From: Cellulomonas sp. JZ18
GTDB lineage: Bacteria; Actinomycetota; Actinomycetes; Actinomycetales; Cellulomonadaceae
Direction of reading: 5' to 3'
Length of the DNA: 64,000 bases
Assembly: GCF_009720485.1 (NCBI RefSeq)
Contig: NZ_CP045245.1
Location: forward strand, 682,001-746,000
Translations under genes and position numbers: made by a program
Part shown: positions 33,965 through 43,129 of the stretch, piece by piece
Layout of the letters: every line of letters starts with the position of its first letter
Position numbering within the stretch: the first letter of the stretch is position 1
The notes under the pieces: generated by a model
Database searches by the model: none
The model's input: only the letters and a program-made list of their open reading frames with translations
Told to the model about the DNA's origin: nothing

Positions 33965-34938
33965 TCAGGCAGCGGGCGCGCGACGCACCCCGGCCACCGC
34001 GTCCGGCGGAGCGTCGCCGGCGTCCGCCACGCCCTCGGTGGCGCCGGCCGCCTCGAGGCCGTCGGCGCGCGCCGCGCGCGCGGCCGCCAGGAGCGTCCCG
34101 CGCAGGCCCTCGGGTGTCGCGTCGTGCACGGCGAGCCAGGTGGACCACAGGAGCGGGCGGCCGCGCAGCGCGACCGCGCGCACGCCGTCCGGGCGGGACC
34201 CGAACGGCTGTGCGAGACCCACGCCGACGCCGGCCCGCACGAGCTCGAGCCCCGCCGACCGCTCGCACTCGCTGGGGGCCGTCGGCGTGAAGCCCGCGCG
34301 GGTGCACGAGGCGGCGAAGCACGCGGTGAAGCAGCTGTCGCCCGGCGCGGTGAACCAGCGCTCGTCGGCGAAGGCGTCCAGGTCGGCCTCGTCCGGGCTC
34401 GGGTGCTCGGCCGGGACGAGCACCTGCACGGCGTCGGTGCCGACCAGCCGCCAGTGCACCCCCGGTGCGGCGGGCGGCAGCGCGTCCGCGCACATCCCGA
34501 CGAGCAGGGCGTCGTGCGCGCCGGCGGCGAGCTCGGCGCTCGCCGCGACCGCGGACCACGCCGTGCGCAGCACGGTGCGCCCGGCCCGCCCGCCGTCCAC
34601 GCGGCGCGCGAACGCGGCGGCGAGCGCGGACCCGACGACGGCGACGCGCAGCCCGGCGGGGCCGTCGTCGCCGCGCGCCAGCCGGTGCGCGTCGAGCACG
34701 AGCGCGTCCATGGCCGGCAGCAGCGTGCGCGCGCGCTCGAGCACGAGGGTGCCGAGCGGGGTCGGCCGCACGCCGCGGTGGTCGCGCAGGAAGACCGGGC
34801 CCCGAGGGTCCGGTCGATGCGCGAGAGCTGGGCGCTGAGCGCCGGCTGGGCGAGGCCCAGGGCCGCGGCCGCCTTCGTCACGCTGCCGTGCTCGGCCACC
34901 GTGGCGACCATCCGCAGGTGTCGCACCTCGAGGTCCAT
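33965..34938 (-). CDS. LysR-family transcriptional regulator; frameshift as sequenced
   Basis: About 324 residues with one base bridged. The N-terminus is a LysR winged HTH (HLRMVATVAEHGSVTKAAAALGLAQ). The frame then breaks in the C run 34800-34803, and continues as VFLRDHRGVRPTPLGTLVLERA, the end of the HTH and the linker helix. The rest is the effector-binding domain, with a FTAPGDSCF segment near its middle. The gene is divergent from an LLM oxidoreductase gene 94 bases away and probably controls it. Confidence 0.82.
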
Positions 34939-34969
34939 GTCGATCGAGGGTAGGTCGGTCGGGCGCGGG

Positions 34970-35010
34970 TGTCACGGCCGTCCGGCACTCTCGTGCTGTG
35001 CCGTGTGACA
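34970..35010. promoter_or_regulatory. Candidate LysR operator
   Basis: TGTCAC and GTGACA arms, 29 bases apart, lie in the divergent gap and span the region upstream of the oxidoreductase promoter. The spacing fits LysR tetramer sites. Inferred. Confidence 0.4.
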
Positions 35011-35020
35011 CCCGCTCGGC

Positions 35021-35026
35021 TAGCGT
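35021..35026 (+). promoter_or_regulatory. Leaderless -10 TAGCGT of the LLM oxidoreductase gene
   Basis: TAGCGT is 6 bases before the GTG, with no Shine-Dalgarno. Confidence 0.55.
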
Positions 35027-35032
35027 GCCCCC

Positions 35033-35941
35033 GTGGTGAGGATCGGGATCGTGCTGCTGCCGCAGGAGCGCTGGTCGGTCGCGCGGGGGCGCTGGCGCCG
35101 CGCGGAGGAGTACGGGTTCGACCACGCGTGGACGTACGACCACCTGGCCTGGCGCGACCTGGCGGACGAGCCGTGGTTCGCCACGGTGCCGCTCCTGGCG
35201 GCGGCCGCCGCGGTCACGGACAGGATCGGGCTGGGCACCTGGGTCGCCTCGCCCAACTTCCGGCACCCGGTGCCGTTCGCGAAGGACGTCATGGGGCTCG
35301 ACGACGTGTCGGGCGGCCGGTTCGTGCTCGGCGTGGGCGCCGGCGGCGAGGGCTGGGACGCCGGCGTGCTCGGGCCGGCGCCGACGCGCGGCGAGCGGAC
35401 CCGGCGGTTCGCGGAGTTCCTCGAGGTCCTCGACGCGCTGCTCCGGCAGCCCGTGACCGAGCACGCGGGCGAGTTCTACGAGGCGCACGCGGCGCGCATG
35501 GTGCCCGGGACGATCGCGCGCCCGCGCACGCCCTTCGTCGTCGCGGCGAACGGGCCGTGCGGCATGGCGCTCGTGGCGCGGTACGGGCAGGGCTGGGCGA
35601 CCTACGGACCGGGTACCGGCGTCGGCGCGGGGGACGCGGGCGACGCGCAGGAGGCCTGGTGGGCCGGCCTCGCGCGGATGTCCGAGGCGTTCGACGAGGT
35701 GGAGCGGGCTGCGGGCGTGCGCGTGCCGCGCTGGCTGAGCCTCGACGGCGCGCCGACGTTCTCGCTCACGGACGCGGACCTCGCGGCCGAGGGGGTCGAG
35801 CGTGCGGCGGCGCTGGGCTTCGGCGACGTGGTGCTGCACTGGCCGCGCGCGCAGGGCGTCTACGCGGGTGACGAGCGCGAGCTCGAGCGGTTCGCGGACC
35901 TGCTGCCCCGCCTGCGGGCGCTGGAGCCGGCCGCCCGCTGA
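35033..35941 (+). CDS. LLM-class flavin- or F420-dependent oxidoreductase
   Basis: A 302-residue TIM-barrel protein. It starts MVRIGIVLLPQERW and has ATVPLLAAAAAVTDRIGLGTWVASPNFRHPVPFAKDVMGLDDVSGGRF, the typical luciferase-like core. GVGAGGEGWD matches the cofactor region. In actinobacteria many of these use F420; the present one could use FMN. The likely regulator is the divergent LysR protein. Substrate unknown. It ends 41 bases from the convergent galE stop. Confidence 0.88.
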   Translation: MVRIGIVLLPQERWSVARGRWRRAEEYGFDHAWTYDHLAWRDLADEPWFATVPLLAAAAAVTDRIGLGTWVASPNFRHPVPFAKDVMGLDDVSGGRFVLGVGAGGEGWDAGVLGPAPTRGERTRRFAEFLEVLDALLRQPVTEHAGEFYEAHAARMVPGTIARPRTPFVVAANGPCGMALVARYGQGWATYGPGTGVGAGDAGDAQEAWWAGLARMSEAFDEVERAAGVRVPRWLSLDGAPTFSLTDADLAAEGVERAAALGFGDVVLHWPRAQGVYAGDERELERFADLLPRLRALEPAAR

Positions 35942-35981
35942 CCGCGGGCGCGCCGGCCGGGTGCCGGGCCGGTGGCGGGCG

Positions 35982-36968
35982 TCAGGCCGTGGCGCGGCGG
36001 TGCGCGTCCCAGGCGCTGGCGACCATGTCCGCGGCGGTGTGCCGCATGCGCCAGTCGAGGTCGCGCGCGGCGGCCTCACCGGACGCGACGATGCGCGCGG
36101 GGTCGCCGGGCCGGCGGGGTGCCACCTCCGGCTCGAACGCGATGCCGGTGACCTCCGCGACCGTCGTCATGACCTGGCGCACCGACAGGCCGTCCCCGGA
36201 GCCGAGGTTGTAGACGGGCGCCAGGTCGCGTCCCGCGGCGAGGGCCCGCGCGGCGGCGACGTGCGAGACGGCCAGGTCCGCGACGTGGACGTAGTCGCGC
36301 ACGCACGTGCCGTCCGGCGTCGGGTAGTCGGCGCCGTTGATCCGCGGTGTGCGGCCCGACGTCAGCGCGTCGAGCACGAGCGGGAACAGGTTGTGCGGGC
36401 TGGAGTCGTAGAGGTCCGGGTGCCCCGAGCCCACGACGTTGAAGTAGCGCAGCGACGTGTGGCGCAGCCCGGTGGCGCGGCCCTGGTCGCGCAGCAGCCA
36501 CTCGCCGACGAGCTTGGACTCGCCGTACGGGGACTCGGGCGCGGTCGGCGTGTCCTCGGTGACGACGTCGACGTCGGGCGTGCCGTACACGGCGGCGGAC
36601 GAGGAGAACACGATGCTCCCGACGCCGGCGTCCGCCATGGCGACGAGCAGGTGCGCGGTGCCGGTGACGTTCTGCTCGTAAGTGTGCAGCGGGCGCTGCA
36701 CGGAGACGCCCGCGTACTTGAACCCCGCGAGGTGCACGACGCCGGTGACGTCGTGCGCGACGAGCGCGTCGCGCACGGCCGCGGTGTCGACCACGGAGGC
36801 CTCGACGAGCGGGACGTCCCCCGGCACGAACCCGCGGTGGCCGCTCGAGAGGTCGTCGAGGACGACCGGTGCGAGCGTGGTGTCACCGGTCCGCTCCACC
36901 GCGTCGAGGAACGCCCGCACGACGTGCGCCCCGATGTAGCCCGCCCCGCCCGTCACCATCCACGTCAT
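35982..36968 (-). CDS. galE: UDP-glucose 4-epimerase
   Basis: A 328-residue extended short-chain dehydrogenase that interconverts UDP-glucose and UDP-galactose. The NAD motif VTGGAGYIGAH is at residues 5-15. The catalytic pair is Ser in FSSSAAVYG and Tyr in SPYGESKLVGE (YxxxK). SVQRPLHTYEQNVTGT matches the epimerase. The true ATG, just before TWMVTGGAG, follows TACCCT by 6 bases, so the mRNA is probably leaderless. It is divergent from the carotenoid operon. Confidence 0.93.
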   Translation of the reverse strand: MTWMVTGGAGYIGAHVVRAFLDAVERTGDTTLAPVVLDDLSSGHRGFVPGDVPLVEASVVDTAAVRDALVAHDVTGVVHLAGFKYAGVSVQRPLHTYEQNVTGTAHLLVAMADAGVGSIVFSSSAAVYGTPDVDVVTEDTPTAPESPYGESKLVGEWLLRDQGRATGLRHTSLRYFNVVGSGHPDLYDSSPHNLFPLVLDALTSGRTPRINGADYPTPDGTCVRDYVHVADLAVSHVAAARALAAGRDLAPVYNLGSGDGLSVRQVMTTVAEVTGIAFEPEVAPRRPGDPARIVASGEAAARDLDWRMRHTAADMVASAWDAHRRATA

Positions 36969-36974
36969 GGGTCG

Positions 36975-36980
36975 AGGGTA
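36975..36980 (-). promoter_or_regulatory. Leaderless -10 TACCCT of galE
   Basis: TACCCT on the minus strand, 6 bases before the galE ATG. Confidence 0.55.
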
Positions 36981-37000
36981 GCGCGCACCCGACGAGAAAT

Positions 37001-37030
37001 GAACAGGTTCCAACAGTTATCAACACTTCC
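37001..37030. promoter_or_regulatory. Three helically phased AACA repeats upstream of the crt operon
   Basis: Three consecutive 10-base units start GAACA, CAACA and CAACA in an A/T-rich patch between galE and crtE. Ten-base phasing places the repeats on one face of the helix. A regulator site is inferred. Confidence 0.4.
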
Positions 37031-37094
37031 CGACATCCCGCCTCGGTGCCGGCGGTCCGGCAGGGGCTCCGGTGGCGGGACCCCAGATGCTCAG

Positions 37095-37100
37095 TAGGTT
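37095..37100 (+). promoter_or_regulatory. Candidate -10 TAGGTT of the crt operon
   Basis: TAGGTT lies 27 bases before the crtE ATG and beside a GGAATTCC palindrome (37103-37110). No clear -35. Confidence 0.4.
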
Positions 37101-37127
37101 GAGGAATTCCGGCCGGGAGGGGTGGGG

Positions 37128-38369
37128 ATGGACGAGCGCGACGCGGCGGACGCCGTGCCCGGCGGGGATGCCGCCGGCCGTGCGGCCGGGGCCACGCTGC
37201 CGCCCGGGGCCGCCCCCCACACCACCCCCCGCACGACATCCCACACGGCACCCCACGCCGCACCTCACGCCGTCGGCGCGCGCCACGAGGTGGGCGTCGA
37301 CGACGGGCGCGTCGCGCTCGCGCACGCCGTCGAGCACGCGACCGCCGCGGCCGAGCGCCTGCTGGTCGCGACCGTGGAGGACCGCGTGCGGCACGGACGC
37401 GGCCTCGCGGACGACCACGCGCAGCTGTGGTCCGACCTCGGCGCCGGCCTGGGCGGCAAGCTCATGCGCCCGCGGCTGACCGTCACGGCGTACCTCGGCC
37501 TGGGCGGCACCGACGTCGACGCGGTGGCACCCGTGGCCGCCGCGCAGGAGATGCTGCACACCGCGATGCTCGTGCACGACGACCTGCTGGACCGCGACGA
37601 GGTGCGCCGCGGGCGGCCCAACGTCGCCGGCGCGGCACGTGCCCGCCTCGCGGCCGACGGCGTCGCCGGCCCGGCCCAGGACGAGCAGGTCGCCGCCGCG
37701 GCGCTGCTCGCCGGTGACACGGCGCTCGCGCAGGCGTTCGCGCTGCTGGCACGGGCCGCCGTCCCGCCGCACGTCGTCGCCGAGCTGGTCCGGCTGCTGG
37801 CCGGCGGGGTCGACACCACCGTGGCGGGCGAGCTCCTCGACGTGCGCGGCCAGGTCCGCACGCTCGCGGACGTCGACACGCTGCTCGTCGCCGAGCTGAA
37901 GACCGCCGCCTACTCGTTCCGCGTCCCGCTCGAGTCCGGTGCCGTCGTCGCCGGGGCGAGCGACGGTCAGCGCACGGCGCTCGCGCTCGTCGGCACCGCG
38001 CTCGGACTCGCCTACCAGCTCACCGACGACGACCTCGGCGTGTTCGGCGACCCCGCGGCGACGGGCAAGTCCGTCCTGTCGGACCTGCGCTCGGGCAAGC
38101 GGACCGAGCTCCTGCGCCTCACCTGGCAGCGTGCGGACGGGAGCGGGCGCGACGTGCTGCGCGCGCACGTCGGGCGGGCGGACCTCGACGAGGACGGTGC
38201 CGCCCGGGTGCGCGACGTGATGCGCGGGTGCGGGGCGCTCGACGAGGTGCGTGCGGTGACCCGCCGCGCTGCCGACATCGCGCGTACCCTCGCGACCACG
38301 ACGTTGCCCGAGCCGCTCGCGGGGTACCTCGCGGGCGTCGTCGACGACCTCGTCGCGCGCGGGCACTGA
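37128..38369 (+). CDS. crtE: Geranylgeranyl diphosphate synthase (polyprenyl synthetase)
   Basis: A 413-residue trans-prenyltransferase feeding carotenoid synthesis with C20 (or C15/C20) diphosphates. The first Asp-rich motif is HDDLLDRD and the second QLTDDDLG, with GKSVLSDLRSGKRT after the second. An unusual N-terminal extension is rich in His, Pro and Thr (about 45 residues), so the real enzyme start could be further in. GGGAGG precedes the ATG by 7 bases. It leads the operon crtE-B-I-Ye-Yf-Eb. Confidence 0.92.
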   Translation: MDERDAADAVPGGDAAGRAAGATLPPGAAPHTTPRTTSHTAPHAAPHAVGARHEVGVDDGRVALAHAVEHATAAAERLLVATVEDRVRHGRGLADDHAQLWSDLGAGLGGKLMRPRLTVTAYLGLGGTDVDAVAPVAAAQEMLHTAMLVHDDLLDRDEVRRGRPNVAGAARARLAADGVAGPAQDEQVAAAALLAGDTALAQAFALLARAAVPPHVVAELVRLLAGGVDTTVAGELLDVRGQVRTLADVDTLLVAELKTAAYSFRVPLESGAVVAGASDGQRTALALVGTALGLAYQLTDDDLGVFGDPAATGKSVLSDLRSGKRTELLRLTWQRADGSGRDVLRAHVGRADLDEDGAARVRDVMRGCGALDEVRAVTRRAADIARTLATTTLPEPLAGYLAGVVDDLVARGH

Positions 38370-38372
38370 CCG

Positions 38373-39419
38373 GTGCCCGGGCAGCAGCCGCGCGCCGGTG
38401 GGACCGGCGTCGAGGACCACCGCGGCGACGGGCGCCGCGCGGCACGGAGGGACGCCACCGGGACGATGCGGGGACCGGACCAGGACGCACCGGCCGGGCG
38501 CCTGTACGACGCCACGGCCGCGCGGGCGAGCGCCGTCGTGCTGCGGGCCTACTCGACCTCGTTCGGGCTGGGCACGCGCCTGCTCGGCGGCCGGGCGCGC
38601 CACGACATCGAGGCCGTGTACGCGCTGGTGCGCCTGGCCGACGAGGTCGTCGACACCTACCGCGGGCCGGACGCGGGGGCCGAGCTCGACGAGCTCGAGG
38701 CGCAGACCGCGCGGGCGCTGGTGACGGGCTACTCGACGAACGTCGTGGTGCACGCGTTCGCCCGTACCGCCCGCCGCACGGGCATCGGGCACGCCGAGGT
38801 CGACCCGTTCTTCGCGTCGATGCGCGCCGACCTGACCGTGCGCGAGCACGACCGGGAGAGCTACGAGCGGTACGTGTACGGGTCGGCCGAGGTGGTCGGG
38901 ATCATGTGCCTGCGGGTCTTCCTCTCCGCGGACCGCGGCCCGGACGACCCGCCCGTCGAGCCGACCGCGCGGGCGGTCGCGGGTGCCCGCGCCCTGGGCG
39001 CCGCCTTCCAGAAGATCAACTTCCTGCGCGACCTCGGTGCGGACCGCGGGGACCTGGGCCGCAGCTACCTGCCGGGCGTGGACGCCGAGCACCTGACGGA
39101 CGCCGACGTGCGCGCCGTGCTCGACGAGGTCGCGCGGGACCTGGACGTCGCCCGCGCCGCCCTGCCCGAGCTGCCGCCGCGGGCGCGCTGCGCGGTGGAG
39201 GCCACGCTCGCGCTGTACGGGCGTCTGCTCGAGCGGCTCGCGGCCACGCCGGCGGCCGAGCTCGCGGCCCGCCGGGTGCGGGTCCCGGGGCCGGAGAAGG
39301 CGGTCGTGGTGGGCGGCGTGGTGGGACGGGCCCTCGCGGGCGCCGCCGCGCGCCGGGGACGTCCGCTGGTGGCACGGGCCGCGTCCGCCGTGCGCGCGGC
39401 GGCAGGAGGGCGGGCATGA
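38373..39419 (+). CDS. crtB: Phytoene synthase
   Basis: A 348-residue (or 317-residue, from the ATG at 38466) enzyme condensing two GGPP to phytoene at the membrane. Asp-rich motifs are VRLADEVVD and FLRDLGADRGDLGR. YSTSFGLGTRLL is the conserved opening stretch. The GTG at 38373 is just 3 bases after the crtE stop and fits coupling, while the later ATG lacks a well-spaced Shine-Dalgarno. It overlaps crtI as ATGA. Confidence 0.92.
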   Translation: MPGQQPRAGGTGVEDHRGDGRRAARRDATGTMRGPDQDAPAGRLYDATAARASAVVLRAYSTSFGLGTRLLGGRARHDIEAVYALVRLADEVVDTYRGPDAGAELDELEAQTARALVTGYSTNVVVHAFARTARRTGIGHAEVDPFFASMRADLTVREHDRESYERYVYGSAEVVGIMCLRVFLSADRGPDDPPVEPTARAVAGARALGAAFQKINFLRDLGADRGDLGRSYLPGVDAEHLTDADVRAVLDEVARDLDVARAALPELPPRARCAVEATLALYGRLLERLAATPAAELAARRVRVPGPEKAVVVGGVVGRALAGAAARRGRPLVARAASAVRAAAGGRA

Positions 39420-41080
39420 GCGGGACCGGACCCGTGCGGGTGGTCGTGGTCGGCGGCGGTGTCGGTGGTCTGGCGACGGCGGCGCTGCTGGCGCGCGGTG
39501 GCGCGCACGTGACGCTGCTCGAGCGGCACGAGCGCGTCGGCGGGCGCGCGGGCACGTGGGAGGTGGACGGGTTCCGGTTCGACACCGGCCCGTCCTGGTG
39601 GTTCATGCCCGAGGTCATCGAGCACACGTTCGCGCTGCTGGGGCGGCGGCTGGCGGACGACGTGGACCTCGTGCGGCTCGACCCGGCCTACCGGCTGTTC
39701 CCCGAGCCCGGGGCGGAGCCGGCCGTCGAGCCGTTCGACGTCGTCGCGGACTGGGCGACGAACGCCGACCGGTTCGACGCGCTCGAGCCCGGCGCGGGGG
39801 CGTCGATGCGGCGCTTCGTCGACGACGCGTCGGACGCGTACCGGGTCGCGCTCGACCACTTCCTCTACACGACCTTCGAACGGCCGGACCGGCTGCTCTC
39901 GCGCGACCTGCTGGCATGCGGGGGCACGCTCGCCGGGCTCATGACGCAGTCCCTCGCCGACAAGGTCGCCGCGACCGTGCAGCACCCCGTGCTGCGGCAG
40001 GTGCTCAGCTACCACGCGGTGTTCCTCGGGTCGTCGCCGTACCGGGTGCCCGCGCTGTACAGCCTCATGTCGCACCTCGACCTCGCCGCCGGCGTCCACT
40101 ACCCGCGCGGCGGCGTGCACCGGCTGGTCGAGGCGCTCGAGAAGGCGGCGGTCGAGGAGGGCGTCGACGTGCGCACCGGCGCGGACGTCGTGGCGATCGA
40201 GGTGGACGACGTCCCGCGGTCGCTGCGCCACCGGCGGCGCACCGGCCGGGCCCGGGGCGTGCGCCTCGCCGACGGGACGCTCGTCCCCGCGGACGTCGTC
40301 GTCTCCGGTGCCGACCGGCACCACACCGAGACCGCGCTGCTCGACCCCGCGCACGCGGACCTGCCGGCCGACGCGTGGGAGGACCGCGGCCCGGGCATCT
40401 CCGCGCTGCTCGTCATGGCGGGCGTCCGGGGCGAGCTGCCGCAACTGCGCCACCACTCGCTGTTCTTCACGCGCGACTGGACCGCGAACTTCGACGCGAT
40501 CCTCGGCACGGGCCCCTCGTCGCGTCCCGAGGACCTGCGCGTGCCCGAGGTCGCGTCGGCGTACGTCTCCCGCACCACGGCCACCGACCCCACCGCGGCG
40601 CCGCCCGGGCACGAGAACCTGTTCGTCCTCGTGCCGTTCCCGGCCGACCCGTCGATCGGGTCGCGCCCCGGCGAGCTCGACGCGCACGCGGACCGCTACC
40701 TCGACCAGGTCGGCGCGTGGGCCGGCGTGCCGGACCTGCGCGCGCGGGTCGTCGTGCGACGGGTCGTCGGCCCGGCGGACTTCGCGCGCGACCTGCACGC
40801 GTGGCGCGGTACGGCCCTCGGGATGGAGCACACGCTGCGCCAGTCGGCGCTGTTCCGGCCGGGCGTCGCGTCGCGGCACGTGCCGAACCTGCTGCACGTC
40901 GGCGGCGGCACGGTGCCCGGCGTGGGTCTGCCGATGGTGCTCATCGGCGCCGAGCTCGTCGCCAAGCGGCTGCTGGGGGAGACGTCGGCGAGGCCCCTGC
41001 CGGCGCCGCTGCGGCCGGGCTTCCTCGCGTCGGCGCTGCCGCGCGGGCTGTGGAGCGACGTCGTCCGGGGCCGCGCGTGA
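39416..41080 (+). CDS. crtI: Phytoene desaturase (lycopene-forming)
   Basis: A 554-residue FAD-dependent enzyme that introduces double bonds into phytoene to give lycopene. The FAD-binding Rossmann motif is VVVVGGGVGGLATAALLA near the N-terminus, followed by ERHERVGGRAGTW. The carotenoid-desaturase end reads HVGGGTVPGVGLPMVLIGAELVAKRL. Its length is slightly over the usual 490-540. GGAGGG precedes the ATG, and the stop overlaps crtYe as GTGA. Confidence 0.95.
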   Translation: MSGTGPVRVVVVGGGVGGLATAALLARGGAHVTLLERHERVGGRAGTWEVDGFRFDTGPSWWFMPEVIEHTFALLGRRLADDVDLVRLDPAYRLFPEPGAEPAVEPFDVVADWATNADRFDALEPGAGASMRRFVDDASDAYRVALDHFLYTTFERPDRLLSRDLLACGGTLAGLMTQSLADKVAATVQHPVLRQVLSYHAVFLGSSPYRVPALYSLMSHLDLAAGVHYPRGGVHRLVEALEKAAVEEGVDVRTGADVVAIEVDDVPRSLRHRRRTGRARGVRLADGTLVPADVVVSGADRHHTETALLDPAHADLPADAWEDRGPGISALLVMAGVRGELPQLRHHSLFFTRDWTANFDAILGTGPSSRPEDLRVPEVASAYVSRTTATDPTAAPPGHENLFVLVPFPADPSIGSRPGELDAHADRYLDQVGAWAGVPDLRARVVVRRVVGPADFARDLHAWRGTALGMEHTLRQSALFRPGVASRHVPNLLHVGGGTVPGVGLPMVLIGAELVAKRLLGETSARPLPAPLRPGFLASALPRGLWSDVVRGRA

Positions 41081-41424
41081 TCGCGTTCGCGTACCTGGCG
41101 GCGCTGCTGGTCTCGCTCGGCTGCCTCGCGCTCTGCGACCACCGCTGGCGCCTGGCGTTCTGGGACGACCCGCGCCGCGCGGCGTGGACGGTGGGGATCG
41201 GCGTCGTCGCGTTCCTGCTGTGGGACGTCGCGGGGCTGCTGCTCGGGATCTTCGCGCGCGGGGACTCCCCGCACATGACGGGCCTGCTGCTCGCACCGGA
41301 GCTGCCCGTCGAGGAGGCCTTCTTCCTCACCCTGCTCTGCTACGTCTCCCTGCTGGCCTGGCGGGGGCTGGAGCGGGTGCGCGCGGCCCGCGCCGCCCGG
41401 CGGCCGGAGGGGGCGGCCCGGTGA
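41077..41424 (+). CDS. crtYe: Lycopene/C50 carotenoid cyclase subunit
   Basis: A 115-residue membrane protein with three hydrophobic helices. It belongs to the heterodimeric cyclase family: the start FAYLAALLVSLGCLALCDHRWRLAFW is typical, and PELPVEEAFFLTLLC carries the conserved Glu pair thought to take part in protonation. It pairs with the next gene. Heterodimers with an elongase make epsilon- or gamma-ringed C50 carotenoids such as decaprenoxanthin or sarcinaxanthin; ring type cannot be told here. Confidence 0.88.
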   Translation: MIAFAYLAALLVSLGCLALCDHRWRLAFWDDPRRAAWTVGIGVVAFLLWDVAGLLLGIFARGDSPHMTGLLLAPELPVEEAFFLTLLCYVSLLAWRGLERVRAARAARRPEGAAR

Positions 41425-41759
41425 CGAACATCGTGCTCAACGCGATCGTGCTGGCGGTGCTGCTCGTCGTCTCGTGGCCCGTGCTGCGGCGCGTGCGCGG
41501 CGGACCGGTGCTCGGCACCGTCGTGTTCGTGTGCCTGCTCACGCTCGTGTTCGACACGCTCATGATCGACGTCGGCCTCTACGTCTTCGACCCGGACAAG
41601 ATCCTCGGCGTGTACCTGTGGGGCGCGCCGCTGGAGGACTTCGCGTACGCGGTCGCGGCGGCCGTCGGCATGCCGGTGCTGTGGACGGCGCTGGGGCGGA
41701 CCCGGTGGGGCCGCGCGCGCCGGACCGTCGAGGCGGAGGAGGACGCGCCCCGTGCGTGA
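41421..41759 (+). CDS. crtYf: Lycopene/C50 carotenoid cyclase subunit
   Basis: A 112-residue membrane protein, the second cyclase subunit. It has DTLMIDVGLYVFDPDKILGVYLWGAPLEDFAYAVA, whose PLEDF-type Glu-Asp pair mirrors the PVEEAFF of its partner. Starts and stops overlap by 4 bases with crtYe and by 8 with crtEb, which argues for equal synthesis. Confidence 0.88.
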   Translation: MTNIVLNAIVLAVLLVVSWPVLRRVRGGPVLGTVVFVCLLTLVFDTLMIDVGLYVFDPDKILGVYLWGAPLEDFAYAVAAAVGMPVLWTALGRTRWGRARRTVEAEEDAPRA

Positions 41760-42621
41760 GGTGCTCGCCGCGTCCCGGCCGTTCTCGTGGGTCAACACCG
41801 CCTACCCGTTCGCCGCCGGCTGGCTGCTGGCGACCGGCGGGCGCGTCGACACGGCGTTCGTCGTGGGCACGCTGTTCTTCCTGGTCCCCTACAACCTGCT
41901 GATGTACGGGGTCAACGACGTCTTCGACTACGCGTCCGACCTGCGCAACCCCCGCAAGGGCGGCATCGAGGGCGGCCTGGTCGACCCCGCGCGGGCGCGG
42001 GCGGTGCACCGGCGGATCCTCGTCGCCTGCGTCGTGACGACCGTGCCGTTCGTCGTGTGGCTGCTCGCGCTCGGCTCGGTGGCGGCGGGGATCGTGCTCG
42101 CGGTCGTGCTCTTCGCCGTCGTCGCGTACTCGGCGCCCGGGCTGCGGTTCAAGGAGCGGCCGGTCCTCGACTCGTTCACCTCCGCCACGCACTTCGTGGG
42201 CCCGCTGCTGTACGCGCTCGTGCTGGCCGGCGCCGACCTCGGCGCCCGCACGACCTGGCCGGTGCTCGTCGCGTTCGTGCTGTGGGGCATGGCGTCGCAC
42301 GCGTTCGGCGCGGTGCAGGACGTGCGGGCCGACCGCGAGGGCGGGATCGCGTCGGTGGCCACGGTGCTGGGGGCCCGGCCCACCGTCCGGGCGGCGACCG
42401 CGGCCTACGTGCTCGCGGCCCTCGTGCTGCTGGCCCTGCCGTGGCCCGGCGTGCTCGCCGCCGTGCTGCCCCTGCCCTACGCCGTGAGCACGTGGCGGTT
42501 CCGCGGCGTGACGGATGCGGACTGCGAGCGCGCGAACGCCGGGTGGCGCACGTTCCTGTGGCTCAACCTCGTCACCGGGTTCCTCGTGACGATGCTGCTG
42601 ATCGCGGTCGCGCGGGGCTGA
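41752..42621 (+). CDS. crtEb: Lycopene elongase, UbiA-type prenyltransferase
   Basis: A 289-residue membrane prenyltransferase that adds C5 units to both ends of lycopene to form the C50 flavuxanthin type skeleton. The first Asp motif is NDVFDYASDLRNPRK and the second is VQDVRADREGG, both needed for diphosphate binding with Mg. Seven to nine helices are seen. Its presence shows that the products are C50 carotenoids and not beta-carotene. It ends 4 bases from the opposing gene. Confidence 0.92.
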   Translation: MREVLAASRPFSWVNTAYPFAAGWLLATGGRVDTAFVVGTLFFLVPYNLLMYGVNDVFDYASDLRNPRKGGIEGGLVDPARARAVHRRILVACVVTTVPFVVWLLALGSVAAGIVLAVVLFAVVAYSAPGLRFKERPVLDSFTSATHFVGPLLYALVLAGADLGARTTWPVLVAFVLWGMASHAFGAVQDVRADREGGIASVATVLGARPTVRAATAAYVLAALVLLALPWPGVLAAVLPLPYAVSTWRFRGVTDADCERANAGWRTFLWLNLVTGFLVTMLLIAVARG

Positions 42622-42625
42622 CGCG

Positions 42626-43066
42626 TCAGGCGCGGTACGGCGCGTACGTCCACCGGGCCTCCCGCCGGGGCCGGCCCCCGGCGGCGGACCGCAGACGCCC
42701 GAGCCGCGACGGCGAGGGCGGCGGGTGCTCCGCGCCGTCCGCCGTGACGACGACCGTGCGGGACGTGAGCCCGCCGCGCTCCTCCACCCGCCCGGCGACC
42801 GCCGCGGCGAGCACCTGCTCCGCCAGTGCGACGTCCTGCGGGGTCCAGCCCAGCTCGAACCGTCCCGCCCTCCCCACCGTCACGAGCAGGAACTGCTCGG
42901 CGACCACGTGGACCGGGCAGACGTCGTCGCGCACGGGCCGGACCTCCAGGAGACCGAGCCGCCCGCTCGCAGTGACGCCGACCGCGGCGCTCGCGCCCAC
43001 GGCCTCCCGCAGCGCCGCGGCGAGCCGGTCCAGGACCGCGAGGCGCGCGGCCGTGTCGTCGTCCAC
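42626..43066 (-). CDS. Hypothetical protein, 146 aa
   Basis: A soluble Ala/Arg/Val-rich protein starting MDDDTAARLAVLDRLAAAL. It has a possible alpha/beta region (VAEQFLLVTVGRAGRFELGW) and a basic tail. No signal peptide or membrane helix. The start is GTG with GAGG 9 bases upstream. It follows surE on the same strand. I do not recognise it. Confidence 0.65.
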   Translation of the reverse strand: MDDDTAARLAVLDRLAAALREAVGASAAVGVTASGRLGLLEVRPVRDDVCPVHVVAEQFLLVTVGRAGRFELGWTPQDVALAEQVLAAAVAGRVEERGGLTSRTVVVTADGAEHPPPSPSRLGRLRSAAGGRPRREARWTYAPYRA

Positions 43067-43129
43067 GAGGACATCCTCGTCGTGGCCCGGCCGGGGCGGC
43101 CACCGACCGTCGACCGGCTGCCCGCAGCC

